Program-made: the position numbers and the translations under genes
DNA from: JAYEJB01 sp034716415
GTDB taxonomy: Bacteria > Patescibacteriota > Patescibacteriia > SG8-24
Direction of reading: 5' to 3'
DNA length: 20,200 nt
NCBI GenBank assembly: GCA_034716415.1
Contig: JAYEJB010000009.1
Coordinates: 1 to 20,200 of the forward strand
Part shown: in pieces, positions 1 to 6,300 of the stretch
Numbering within the stretch: position 1 is the stretch's first letter
Layout of the letters: every line of letters starts with the position of its first letter
Notes under the pieces: generated by a model
The model's input: only the letters and a program-made list of their open reading frames with translations
Database searches by the model: none
What the model was told of the DNA's origin: nothing

Positions 1-44
1 CTGATTATATCGAGCCTGCCGAGTTGTTTGAGCGTCATTGGTAG
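1..44 (+). CDS. Possible C-terminal end of an upstream gene (partial)
   Basis: Reading from base 3, the first bases give an open frame of 13 codons (DYIEPAELFERHW) ending in TAG at 42-44. The peptide looks protein-like, but it is far too short to assign to a family. The other two forward frames are either stopped or less convincing. It could be the tail of a gene running in from the left, or chance. Confidence 0.2.
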   Translation, partial: DYIEPAELFERHW

Positions 45-76
45 TAAATCTTTCATACCCCCACAGACTAGCAGAG

Positions 77-119
77 GCGGAAGATTCTACTTCCCGTAAA
101 GCGGAGATTACTACTTCCC
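77..119. repeat. Imperfect direct repeat, 24-bp period, upstream of trmB-like gene
   Basis: Two near-copies of gcgg-agatt-ctacttccc lie at 77-95 and 101-119 and differ by small indels. The period of 24 bp is a little over two helical turns. The pair ends 13 bp before the -35 box of the promoter at 133. The position would suit an operator bound by a dimeric regulator, possibly the TrmB-like product made just downstream. That role is inferred from position only. Confidence 0.35.
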
Positions 120-132
120 TATGACAGGGGGG

Positions 133-161
133 TTGACTGAATCTGCCCCAGGGTGGATACT
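133..161 (+). promoter_or_regulatory. Sigma70-type promoter for the TrmB pair
   Basis: A TTGACT -35 box (133-138) and a GATACT -10 box (156-161) are separated by exactly 17 bp. Transcription would begin near 168, leaving a leader of about 40 nt before the ATG at 211. No clear Shine-Dalgarno sequence precedes that ATG. Confidence 0.55.
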
Positions 162-210
162 GGGCTACTAAGGGCAAAAGTGTTGCCGTTCTGACACTTC
201 TGGCACGTTT

Positions 211-966
211 ATGGAAGATGGTCTCGTAAGAGAACTGGAGGAGATCGGACTCTCGGAGAAGGAAGCGAGGGTGTATTTGGCGTCTCTGGAGTTGGGGTCG
301 TCGACCGCGCAGAGCATCGCCGCCAAAGCCACGGTCCCGCGCCCGACGACCTATATAATGATAGAGTCGCTCATCCAGCGCGGCCTGATGAGTTCGTTTC
401 AGAAGGGGAAGAAGAGGTATTTTATTTCAGAAGACCCCAGATTGTTAAAAGATATTTTCCAAAACAGGTTAAACATTTTAGTTAAGAAAGGTGAGAATAT
501 TAATCAGTTGATACCAAAGATTTTATCAGTAAGTAAGTTATCGGAAATGCCCAGAGTAAGGATGCTTGAGGGTGAAGAGGGGCTCAAATTTATCCAGCAG
601 GACCTGCTCACTGCTCAGGATATCGTGAGTAATATCGTTTCTCTAGATGATGCAAGAAACGTGACCGCCCAATCCGCGTTAGATTGTTTCTGGAAGAAAA
701 TTCGGGATAACAACATTTCGATAAGAACGTTGTATACAAAGAATGAAGGTATCGATATTTTTGGTAAAAAGGTTGGTTGTGATTGGGAATCCAGAAAAAT
801 CCCTTCCGATAAGTATGAGTTCAAGGGTGAAATCACAATTTATGACAACAAAGTAGCTGGACTAACGTTTGGTGGCTGCTCTATAGGGGTGGTAATTGAA
901 AGTGAGGAAATTGCCAGCACAGCTCGAGTATTGTTTAATTTAGCTTGGAACGCCTCAGATAAATGA
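211..966 (+). CDS. TrmB-family transcriptional regulator (copy 1)
   Basis: This 251-residue protein has an N-terminal winged helix-turn-helix of the TrmB type at about residues 8-75 (LSEKEARVYLASLELG, then a recognition region with ATVPRPTTYIMIESL). A longer C-terminal effector-like domain follows, containing IRTLYTKNEG and ending FNLAWNASDK. TrmB proteins are best known in archaea as sugar-responsive regulators and are also common in CPR bacteria; the ligand here is unknown. A paralog starts 10 bp downstream, so the two form an operon. Base composition changes sharply near 420: the HTH part is GC-rich like most of the window, whereas the rest is AT-rich like the paralog. The gene may therefore be a mosaic. 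Family assignment is firm, the regulatory target is not known. Confidence 0.88.
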   Translation: MEDGLVRELEEIGLSEKEARVYLASLELGSSTAQSIAAKATVPRPTTYIMIESLIQRGLMSSFQKGKKRYFISEDPRLLKDIFQNRLNILVKKGENINQLIPKILSVSKLSEMPRVRMLEGEEGLKFIQQDLLTAQDIVSNIVSLDDARNVTAQSALDCFWKKIRDNNISIRTLYTKNEGIDIFGKKVGCDWESRKIPSDKYEFKGEITIYDNKVAGLTFGGCSIGVVIESEEIASTARVLFNLAWNASDK

Positions 967-976
967 AAATCATAGT

Positions 977-1741
977 ATGTCATATTTAGAAAGAGAGTTA
1001 CAGAAAATTGGTTTTTCGGACAAAGAGGCCAGGGTGTACTTGGCCGGTGTTGAAACTGGTCCATCAAGCGCTCAAGAACTCGCACGAAGGTCTGGTGTTA
1101 ATCGTGCCACTACATACGTAATGATTGAGTCTTTATCAGGACGTGGATTGATGAGTTCTTTCATGAAAGGAAAAAAGCGTTTTTTTGTGACCGAGCCCCC
1201 AAGTAATATTTTATCTATCGTTAAGGAAGAAAAGATAGAAATTCAGGAAAAGGAAAAAAGGGTTGAAGCTCTGATGTCTGACCTAAATGATTTGATAGGT
1301 AAAAAAGACCAGCCTCAAGTTATGTTTTTTGAAGGTGAGAAAGGAATAGAAAGATTGCGTAGATCGGTGTTGGAATCAGGTGTGAAAGAGGTGGAGGAGT
1401 TTTCGCCAATAGATGAAGCCTATAAATTCTTTCCACCTTCTGAAAAAGACCATAGAGATACGTTTCGAAAAAAATTTGATATCAGATTGATTTACACAAG
1501 TAAAAAAGGCGCGTTCCTTCCTGAAAAAGAAGAGGGGGTTGAGAGGAGGTTTATTCCCTCGGATCAGTTTTCTTTCGGAGGAGATATTGCAATATATGGT
1601 TCAAAGGTCAATATTATTTATTACGCTCCTCAGTTGGTTGGTGTATTGATTGAGCACGATGGAATAAGCGAGACCTTTCGAAATATGTTTTCGCTTGCGT
1701 GGCTCGGTGCATTAGAGCAAAAGAAAAAAGGGACAGCTTAG
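977..1741 (+). CDS. TrmB-family transcriptional regulator (copy 2)
   Basis: This 254-residue paralog of the preceding gene keeps the same layout. A winged HTH covers about residues 6-72 (FSDKEARVYLAGVETG, NRATTYVMIESL, GLMSSFMKGKKR). A lysine/glutamate-rich helix at about 80-105 may be the dimerising coiled coil. The effector-like domain shares the LIYTSKKG and RRFIPSDQFSFGGDI-type blocks with copy 1 and ends FSLAWLGAL. The whole gene is AT-rich compared with the envelope genes to its right. Its last bases contain a hairpin that acts as terminator for an opposing small transcript, so the two units converge. The role as a DNA-binding regulator is secure; its effector and targets are not identifiable. 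Confidence 0.88.
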   Translation: MSYLERELQKIGFSDKEARVYLAGVETGPSSAQELARRSGVNRATTYVMIESLSGRGLMSSFMKGKKRFFVTEPPSNILSIVKEEKIEIQEKEKRVEALMSDLNDLIGKKDQPQVMFFEGEKGIERLRRSVLESGVKEVEEFSPIDEAYKFFPPSEKDHRDTFRKKFDIRLIYTSKKGAFLPEKEEGVERRFIPSDQFSFGGDIAIYGSKVNIIYYAPQLVGVLIEHDGISETFRNMFSLAWLGALEQKKKGTA

Positions 1742-1745
1742 TCCC
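1716..1745 (-). terminator. Intrinsic terminator of the small minus-strand unit
   Basis: On the minus strand GGGAC, a 6-nt loop (TAAGCT) and GTCCC are followed at once by TTTTTTCTTTT. The stem is at 1730-1734 and 1741-1745, inside the 3' end of the second TrmB gene. On the plus strand no T-tract follows, so it works leftward only. The stop codon of the small ORF lies in the loop. Confidence 0.7.
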
Positions 1746-1899
1746 AGTCGTCGATTTGGTGCGGGTAGTGCTTCACTAACTTCCCCCCTCGCAATTGTCG
1801 CTTTTCTCGAAGAGCCAGCGCTTGAAGTAAATAATTCTCATTTTTGGTCTCATCTTCTGTCTCCCGGTTGAAGTTACGGCGGGCGCGAGGGCCCGTCAA
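1738..1899 (-). CDS. Hypothetical small protein, 53 aa (TTG start) or about 60 aa
   Basis: An open frame on the minus strand encodes a compact charged protein starting LTGPRARRNFNRE and ending KLVKHYPHQIDDWD. I do not recognise it. It has its own strong promoter upstream (TTGACT/TATACT) and an intrinsic terminator at its end, so it is a complete transcription unit between two genes. The only in-frame start codon I find is TTG at 1899. Alternatively an ATG at 1921, 4-5 nt after the predicted transcription start, opens a 15-codon frame that stops at 1874. That frame would join the main one if a single T were removed from the TTTTT run near 1900, giving a 60-residue protein beginning MILMMVLLTGPRA. 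A sequencing indel, programmed slippage or a true TTG start are all possible. Glutamate- and arginine-rich, with no membrane segment. Confidence 0.5.
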   Translation of the reverse strand: MTGPRARRNFNRETEDETKNENYLLQALALREKRQLRGGKLVKHYPHQIDDWD

Positions 1900-1931
1900 A
1901 AAGAACCATCATTAATATCATTGCAGTCTAC

Positions 1932-1960
1932 AGTATAACTTTGCCTCTGTCAAGAGTCAA
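1932..1960 (-). promoter_or_regulatory. Near-consensus promoter for the small minus-strand unit
   Basis: On the minus strand TTGACT (1960-1955) and TATACT (1937-1932) are spaced by 17 bp. Each box matches consensus at five of six positions. The expected start of transcription is near 1925. The box lies just past the terminator of the neighbouring gene, so this unit is insulated from it. Confidence 0.65.
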
Positions 1961-1961
1961 T

Positions 1962-1988
1962 GACAAAAACCCGCCTCCGGGCGGGTTT
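1962..1988 (-). terminator. Intrinsic terminator of the CDP-alcohol phosphatidyltransferase gene
   Basis: A perfect 9-bp stem (AAACCCGCC at 1967-1975 with GGCGGGTTT at 1980-1988) has a 4-nt loop. Read on the minus strand it ends in a run of five T. It lies 11 bp after the stop of the leftward gene. Confidence 0.8.
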
Positions 1989-1998
1989 GAGGTTGGGC

Positions 1999-2667
1999 CT
2001 ATTTTCGTTTGGGCCAGTGGCTCGCGAACGAGGCGATTCCCAGCAATATCGCTATCCCCATGAGATAGACGCCCAGGATCATCAGCGGTGGCCAGCCGAC
2101 GGCAAGGCCGATGATGATCATCGATAGCGCGGCGGACTGGACTCGCATCTTGTTCTTGCCCATTCCCCGTGCCTTGATATCGGCCTGCCCGCTGGCGTCC
2201 TTGATCCCCCGGCGTTTCTTAATGACACGCACCGCGACCAGGGCGACTTCGATCACGGTCACACAAACAGTGACGGTCCAGCCGGCCAGCGTTCTCAACG
2301 GCCCGGCTAGTGCCAGCGCGACCAGTGGCACGCAGATCGAGAGCTTGTCCATCAGCGGATCGAGGAACGCGCCCAGCGGCGTCTCCGGTCCGCGTGCCCG
2401 TGCCAGGGCGCCGTCCAAGATATCACCCAGCACCATGGCCACGAGTGTTACCGCCGCAGCCCAATAGTACTCCATGAACAACAGTGCGGCGGCCGGAACG
2501 ACCAGTGTTCCTCGCGCTATCGTTATCCTGTTCGGCGTAATCCAAGGCGGAAGCGCCAGCAGGAAGCGGCGCGGGAAACGCGATTGCTGTTCGATCCTGT
2601 CCAGTCGGGCCAGGAATCCCCCGGCGGTTGCGGCCGGATTATCGGCCTTCTCCGTATTTTCATTCAT
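1999..2667 (-). CDS. CDP-alcohol phosphatidyltransferase family membrane protein
   Basis: This 222-residue integral membrane enzyme carries the family's catalytic signature at residues 82-107: D82, D85-G86, A89-R90, G99, D103 and D107, within GDILDGALARA and GAFLDPLMDKL. These aspartates bind the metal and the CDP-alcohol. Enzymes of this family displace CMP from a CDP-alcohol, for example making phosphatidylglycerol phosphate or archaetidyl/phosphatidylinositol phosphates. The acceptor alcohol cannot be read from the motif. About six hydrophobic segments follow residue 35, and the first 35 residues are soluble. The ATG at 2667 has a GGAGGT ribosome site 7 nt upstream, which fixes the start. 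The gene has its own promoter and terminator and is therefore monocistronic. Confidence 0.88.
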   Translation of the reverse strand: MNENTEKADNPAATAGGFLARLDRIEQQSRFPRRFLLALPPWITPNRITIARGTLVVPAAALLFMEYYWAAAVTLVAMVLGDILDGALARARGPETPLGAFLDPLMDKLSICVPLVALALAGPLRTLAGWTVTVCVTVIEVALVAVRVIKKRRGIKDASGQADIKARGMGKNKMRVQSAALSMIIIGLAVGWPPLMILGVYLMGIAILLGIASFASHWPKRK

Positions 2668-2691
2668 CGAAAGACCTCCGTTCAGAGGGAA

Positions 2692-2720
2692 ACGATAGTC
2701 TGCCTGCCGTCACCTGTCAA
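2692..2720 (-). promoter_or_regulatory. Promoter of the CDP-alcohol phosphatidyltransferase gene
   Basis: On the minus strand a perfect TTGACA (2720-2715) is followed after 17 bp by TATCGT (2697-2692). The GGAGGT ribosome site and ATG at 2667 lie downstream. The -35 box touches the T-tract of the preceding gene's terminator. Confidence 0.6.
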
Positions 2721-2747
2721 TAAAAAGAGGCGGACCCGATGTCCACC
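2720..2747 (-). terminator. Intrinsic terminator of the protease gene
   Basis: On the minus strand GGTGGAC, loop ATCGG and GTCCGCC form a 7-bp stem with one G-T pair, followed by TCTTTTTATT. It begins 5 bp after the protease stop codon. Confidence 0.65.
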
Positions 2748-2751
2748 TGTG

Positions 2752-3657
2752 TCATCTGCCGGATCGCGCCAGTATCCGTCGTATCGACGGCACCTTGACT
2801 ATGAAGGATCTTGATCTAGGATCAAGGGTCACGGCCACACCGACGACTTCGCCGTTGTCTGCCCTGAAAACAGGGCCGCCCGAATTTCCGTAACGGCATT
2901 CCGCCGTAATGCCGCCCAGGTAAGGCGAGATCTGCTTGTCCCGCAGTGTCAGGGTCTCGCCGTTGAGGATTTTTCCCCTCATCCAATTCGCCCCTGAAAC
3001 GTAGGTGCAGAGAAAGTGGTCGCCCGAGAGGATGTTACGGTTATCGGTGCTGCTGAAACCGTACGTGTGGAGGGTACGGTTCGGACCGGGCATGCCCTTG
3101 GCTAGCCTGACCGGATCCCGGAACGGACAATCGGTCACATCGACGACCGCAAGATCGAAAGTCGGATCGATTTCGATGACTCTTCCGTTCACCGATCCGA
3201 TGAGACCGTCATTGCGTTCAGTGCAGTACACCCTCACCAGGCCGCTCTGTATTTCCACGACATGCGCCGCCGTGATCATCGTGTCAGGCCGCACCATGAA
3301 TCCGCTGCCACTGCCGAGATACGCATTTCCCTGTTCGGAGAATGCCTTGATGTGGTATGTCACTTCAGTGACCGGGCGTGCGGACGCCTTCATTTTCTTG
3401 ACCGAACCCGGTGCTGTCACGAGGATCGAATCCAGTGAGGACTCGTCCGGATCGACAGGCGCTTCAGGTGCTTCCTCCGCTTCCTCCGGTGGAACGACTA
3501 CCAGATCGCCGTGAATGATCAGCGCCTCGGGCGTCCTGTTACGGTTTCCGGAAAGGAGGCCGATAATCAGGAGGGCGTACAGCACGATCATCGTACAGGT
3601 GGCAAAAGTGCCGCATGCCCGCGACTTGAACGTCACGCGCCGTCTATTCTTGGCCAT
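2752..3657 (-). CDS. Membrane-anchored trypsin-like serine protease (S1 family)
   Basis: This 301-residue protein has a short basic N-terminus (KNRRR) and one membrane segment at about residues 17-36 (TCTMIVLYALLIIGLL). An acidic proline-rich linker covers about 48-78, followed by a chymotrypsin-fold domain from about residue 95. The triad is visible as His in MITAAHVV, Asp in DLAVVDV and Ser in GNSGGPVF. No PDZ domain follows, so it is not a full DegP/HtrA. The anchor and linker place the protease outside the membrane, where it could process or degrade envelope proteins. The start is supported by GAGGGG upstream of the ATG. It is transcribed divergently from the Mur ligase gene, with 94 bp between the two starts. 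Confidence 0.85.
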   Translation of the reverse strand: MAKNRRRVTFKSRACGTFATCTMIVLYALLIIGLLSGNRNRTPEALIIHGDLVVVPPEEAEEAPEAPVDPDESSLDSILVTAPGSVKKMKASARPVTEVTYHIKAFSEQGNAYLGSGSGFMVRPDTMITAAHVVEIQSGLVRVYCTERNDGLIGSVNGRVIEIDPTFDLAVVDVTDCPFRDPVRLAKGMPGPNRTLHTYGFSSTDNRNILSGDHFLCTYVSGANWMRGKILNGETLTLRDKQISPYLGGITAECRYGNSGGPVFRADNGEVVGVAVTLDPRSRSFIVKVPSIRRILARSGR

Positions 3658-3751
3658 ATCGAACCCCTCTTTCCTTTATAAAGACCAGATATCACCTAAC
3701 CACATCACAGCGCCATTTTCAAGCGTTCAGGTTCATGGTAGGCTGAAGCAC

Positions 3752-5086
3752 ATGAAAAGGCTGCTGAAAAAGCTGGTTCCAGCCTTTATTTTAGGCACAT
3801 ACCACCGAACGCTCTCCTGGGTGTCGGCGGTGAGTTTCGGATTTCCCTCGGAAAACATGATCGTGATCGGCGTGACCGGCACGAACGGCAAGTCCACGGT
3901 CTGCAACATGGTGGCGCGAATCCTCGAGCGGGCCGGCCATAAAGTCGGCATGACCACGACCGCCAATTTCAAGATCGGCAAGAAAGAGTGGCTCAACGAT
4001 ACCAAGATGACGATGCTCGGTCGGGGTGCGTTACAGAAACTGCTCGCGGAAATGTCCAAAGCCGGTTGCACCCACGCCGTCGTCGAAACCAGCTCGGAAG
4101 GCATCAGGCAATACCGGCACGCGGACATCAATTACGACGTCGTCGTCTTCACCAATCTCACTCCGGAACATATCGAGTCGCACGGCAGTTTCGAGAACTA
4201 CAAGGCGGCTAAGGGCAAGCTGTTCGCGAAACTTACGCGCGGTCGATACAAAGTCGTCGGCGGCAAACGCGTGCCGAAGACCAGCATCGTCAATCTCGGC
4301 GATGAACACGCGGAATATTTCCTGTCTTTCCCCGCGGACAGCAAGCGCGGTTTTCTGGTACCTTGTGATGCCGGCAAGGTCGTACATCAGAAAGGTGTCT
4401 GGGAGATCAGGGCGTCGCGGGTCGAATTCAGGCCGGAAGGGTCGCGCTTCACGGTGGGGGATACCGATTTTGAACTCACCATGCCCGGAGGATTCAATAT
4501 CGAGAATGCGTTGGCCGCCATCGCCGCGTGCAACGCGTTGGACGTGGATTACAAGACCGCCGCCGAGGCGCTCTGGGATATGGCCGTGCCCGGCAGGCTC
4601 GAACGCATCGAGGAGGGACAGCCCTTTACCGTCATGGTCGACTACGCGCCCGAACCGGAATCGTTAAAGAAGCTCTATGAAGTCGTCGGAACGATGAAGA
4701 AGGAACGCGTCATCCACGTGCTCGGTTCGTGCGGCGGCGGTCGGGATGTGAGTCGTCGCCCCGTGCTCGGACGCATGGCCGGTGAAAAGGCGCAGATCGT
4801 CATCGTCACCAATGAGGATCCGTACGACGATGACCCGATGGAGATAATCGAGGACGTGGCGGCCGGGGCGCGGGAATCCGGCAAACGCGATGAAGAGGAT
4901 CTGTTTCTCGAATCCGATCGCGGCAAGGCGATAGAACGCGCGATCGCGCTGGCCGAAGACGGCGATCTGGTACTCATCACCGGCAAGGGTTGCGAGCAGG
5001 CGATCGCTACTGCGGGCGGCGAGAAGATTTCCTGGGACGATCGCGAAGTCGCGCGTGACGTGCTTCGTAGGCGTATGGGCAAATAA
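3752..5086 (+). CDS. Mur ligase family protein (MurE-like, short N-terminus)
   Basis: The 444-residue product has the ATP-binding loop GVTGTNGKST at residues 40-49, the FTNLTPEHIESHGSFENYKAAKGKLF block of the central domain, the NIENALAAIAACNAL block, and a C-terminal ligase domain with VMVDYAPEPESL and LGSCGGGRD. These features match MurE-type UDP-MurNAc-dipeptide ligases, which add the third residue of the peptidoglycan stem. Two differences stand out. The P-loop comes some 60-70 residues earlier than in ordinary MurE, so most of the nucleotide-sugar-binding N-domain is missing. The DNPR motif that selects meso-diaminopimelate is replaced by TNEDPYDDDP. The substrate may therefore differ. 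I chose ATG 3752 because the longer frame from 3515 runs back through the divergent protease gene. The PH-domain gene follows after 11 bp. Confidence 0.82.
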   Translation: MKRLLKKLVPAFILGTYHRTLSWVSAVSFGFPSENMIVIGVTGTNGKSTVCNMVARILERAGHKVGMTTTANFKIGKKEWLNDTKMTMLGRGALQKLLAEMSKAGCTHAVVETSSEGIRQYRHADINYDVVVFTNLTPEHIESHGSFENYKAAKGKLFAKLTRGRYKVVGGKRVPKTSIVNLGDEHAEYFLSFPADSKRGFLVPCDAGKVVHQKGVWEIRASRVEFRPEGSRFTVGDTDFELTMPGGFNIENALAAIAACNALDVDYKTAAEALWDMAVPGRLERIEEGQPFTVMVDYAPEPESLKKLYEVVGTMKKERVIHVLGSCGGGRDVSRRPVLGRMAGEKAQIVIVTNEDPYDDDPMEIIEDVAAGARESGKRDEEDLFLESDRGKAIERAIALAEDGDLVLITGKGCEQAIATAGGEKISWDDREVARDVLRRRMGK

Positions 5087-5097
5087 TCCGGACGGTC

Positions 5098-5814
5098 ATG
5101 AATGTAGACAGGATCGTAAAGATGAAAGACGGAGAGTCCATACTGCGCATCGTGCGTCACTTCGGCCTGACCTATCTCCCGAAAGGACTGCTGGCGTTCG
5201 TGCTCGTGGCCGCGCCGTTCTTTTTCCTGATACCGCTCGTCTCTCTCCACACCTGGGGACTGCTGGCGTTCGCGATATCCGTCTTCGTCGGTCTGATCTT
5301 CGGCGCGCGCCTGTTCATGGAGTGGTACTGGAACGCGTTCGTCATCACGACGCGCCGCGTCATAGATATCGATCAGAAGGGATTCTTCCACCGGACCGTG
5401 TCCGAAGCTCCGTACGAGAAGGTGCAGGACGTCTCTTTCTCTATTTCCGGCATGGCGGGAACGGTTCTGCGTTACGGTACGATTGTCCTCCAGACCGCGG
5501 GTGCGCAGATCAATCTTGAACTGACCAGGGTCAGGAATCCGAAAGAGGTCCATCATCTGATCACGGAAACGGCGTCCGCCCTCCAGTCCGAGTCCAACGG
5601 CGGCGTCCGCAGTCAGAAGGTCGCGCACCTTCTCGATACCGCGGCGGACCTGACCGATTCCGAGGCGCGCGCCTTTCTCGTCGCGTTGCAGGAGGCAGTC
5701 GCGCACGGCGGCGAGGAACACAGGCTTTCGGTCAGACCGTTGGAGATGATCATGGAGGAAGGTCCGGGGGAGGATTTCCTGTCGGGAGATGTCGAAGGGG
5801 AGGATGAAGAATGA
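5098..5814 (+). CDS. PH-domain (bPH2-type) membrane protein
   Basis: This 238-residue protein has two membrane helices close together (about residues 29-49 and 53-73), followed by a bacterial pleckstrin-homology-like domain at about 76-158 (AFVITTRRVIDIDQKGFFHR, YEKVQDVSFSISGMAGTVLRYGTIVLQT). The layout matches the YdbS/YdbT-like bPH2 family, whose biochemical role is poorly known. The C-terminal 70 residues are acidic and look soluble. It sits in a run of envelope and division genes, 11 bp after the Mur ligase gene, so it is probably cotranscribed with it. The family call is good; no function can be stated. Confidence 0.8.
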   Translation: MNVDRIVKMKDGESILRIVRHFGLTYLPKGLLAFVLVAAPFFFLIPLVSLHTWGLLAFAISVFVGLIFGARLFMEWYWNAFVITTRRVIDIDQKGFFHRTVSEAPYEKVQDVSFSISGMAGTVLRYGTIVLQTAGAQINLELTRVRNPKEVHHLITETASALQSESNGGVRSQKVAHLLDTAADLTDSEARAFLVALQEAVAHGGEEHRLSVRPLEMIMEEGPGEDFLSGDVEGEDEE

Positions 5815-5861
5815 GCGCCAGCTGGCATAATCAGTTGACGGATCGTTAATTCCGGGTTTTC

Positions 5862-6290
5862 ATGTCAAGGCGCAAGCGAAGCATCACCGAGTTCCTGAAG
5901 ATGAGAAGCGTCCTGGTGGCCGAGTTGGTCATCGCGCTCCTCATTGCCTGGGGTTTCGCTGGCGAGTTCATGCGGAGCCGCGACATGCAGACCGAGATCG
6001 ACCGTCTGCAGGCGCAGGCCGAGTCGTTCGAGGCGCACAATCTCGAACTGGCTGACATAGCGGAGCGCTACTCGTCTTCATCGATGCTCGAGCGCGAGGC
6101 GCGTCTGAAACTGAATATGCGGCGACCCGGCGAAGAGGTGGTCATAGTCCGGGAGAGCGACGTCACCGTTCTGGAGTCGGTCGCGCGGGACGGGACGGCG
6201 GAGGTGGGCGGAGACAGCCCCGGGCACAAGGCGCTGGCTAATGCGAAAAAATGGATCAGACATCTATTTTCAATGACAATCAATCCATAA
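5862..6290 (+). CDS. Septum formation initiator (FtsB/DivIC-like)
   Basis: The 142-residue product has the FtsB/DivIC layout: a short basic cytoplasmic tail, one membrane helix at about 17-35 (VLVAELVIALLIAWGFAG), and a coiled coil at about 38-70 (MQTEIDRLQAQAESFEAHNLEL). The typical block near the end of the coil follows (MLEREARLKLNMRRPGEEVVIV), with a short variable tail. Proteins of this family link FtsL and FtsQ/DivIB in the divisome outside the membrane. The gene lies between the PH-domain and PpiC-like genes, 10 bp before the latter. A 10-bp palindrome (gccagctggc) lies in the 47-bp gap before it. No good ribosome site is seen. Confidence 0.82.
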   Translation: MSRRKRSITEFLKMRSVLVAELVIALLIAWGFAGEFMRSRDMQTEIDRLQAQAESFEAHNLELADIAERYSSSSMLEREARLKLNMRRPGEEVVIVRESDVTVLESVARDGTAEVGGDSPGHKALANAKKWIRHLFSMTINP

Positions 6291-6300
6291 TCGGAACATT

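Noticed and set aside
1874..1896. A GC-rich inverted repeat (CGGGC/GCCCG) as a terminator for the TrmB pair
   Set aside because: No T-tract follows on the plus strand, and the sequence is inside the coding frame of the small minus-strand gene.
1874..1921. A 15-codon leader peptide (ATG 1921) as a gene of its own
   Set aside because: It has no recognisable attenuator or tandem regulatory codons. It is better explained as the front of the 53-60 residue ORF, so it is noted there only.
2111..2467. A plus-strand frame of 118 codons
   Set aside because: It lies opposite the CDP-alcohol phosphatidyltransferase gene, whose motif, promoter, ribosome site and terminator are all present. The plus frame is rich in Ser, Ala and Thr and is a shadow.
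3515..3751. An N-terminal extension of the Mur ligase
   Set aside because: The extension overlaps the start of the divergent protease gene and its promoter region, and the added residues resemble no part of a Mur N-domain.
4675..5721. A 348-codon open frame on the minus strand across the Mur ligase and PH-domain genes
   Set aside because: It is low-complexity, rich in Arg, Ser and Asp, has no recognisable domain, and lies wholly opposite two well-supported genes. It is a shadow of GC-rich codon use.
5819..5828. A 10-bp palindrome before the FtsB-like gene as an operator
   Set aside because: Short GC-rich palindromes occur by chance in such sequence, and no promoter is aligned with it.
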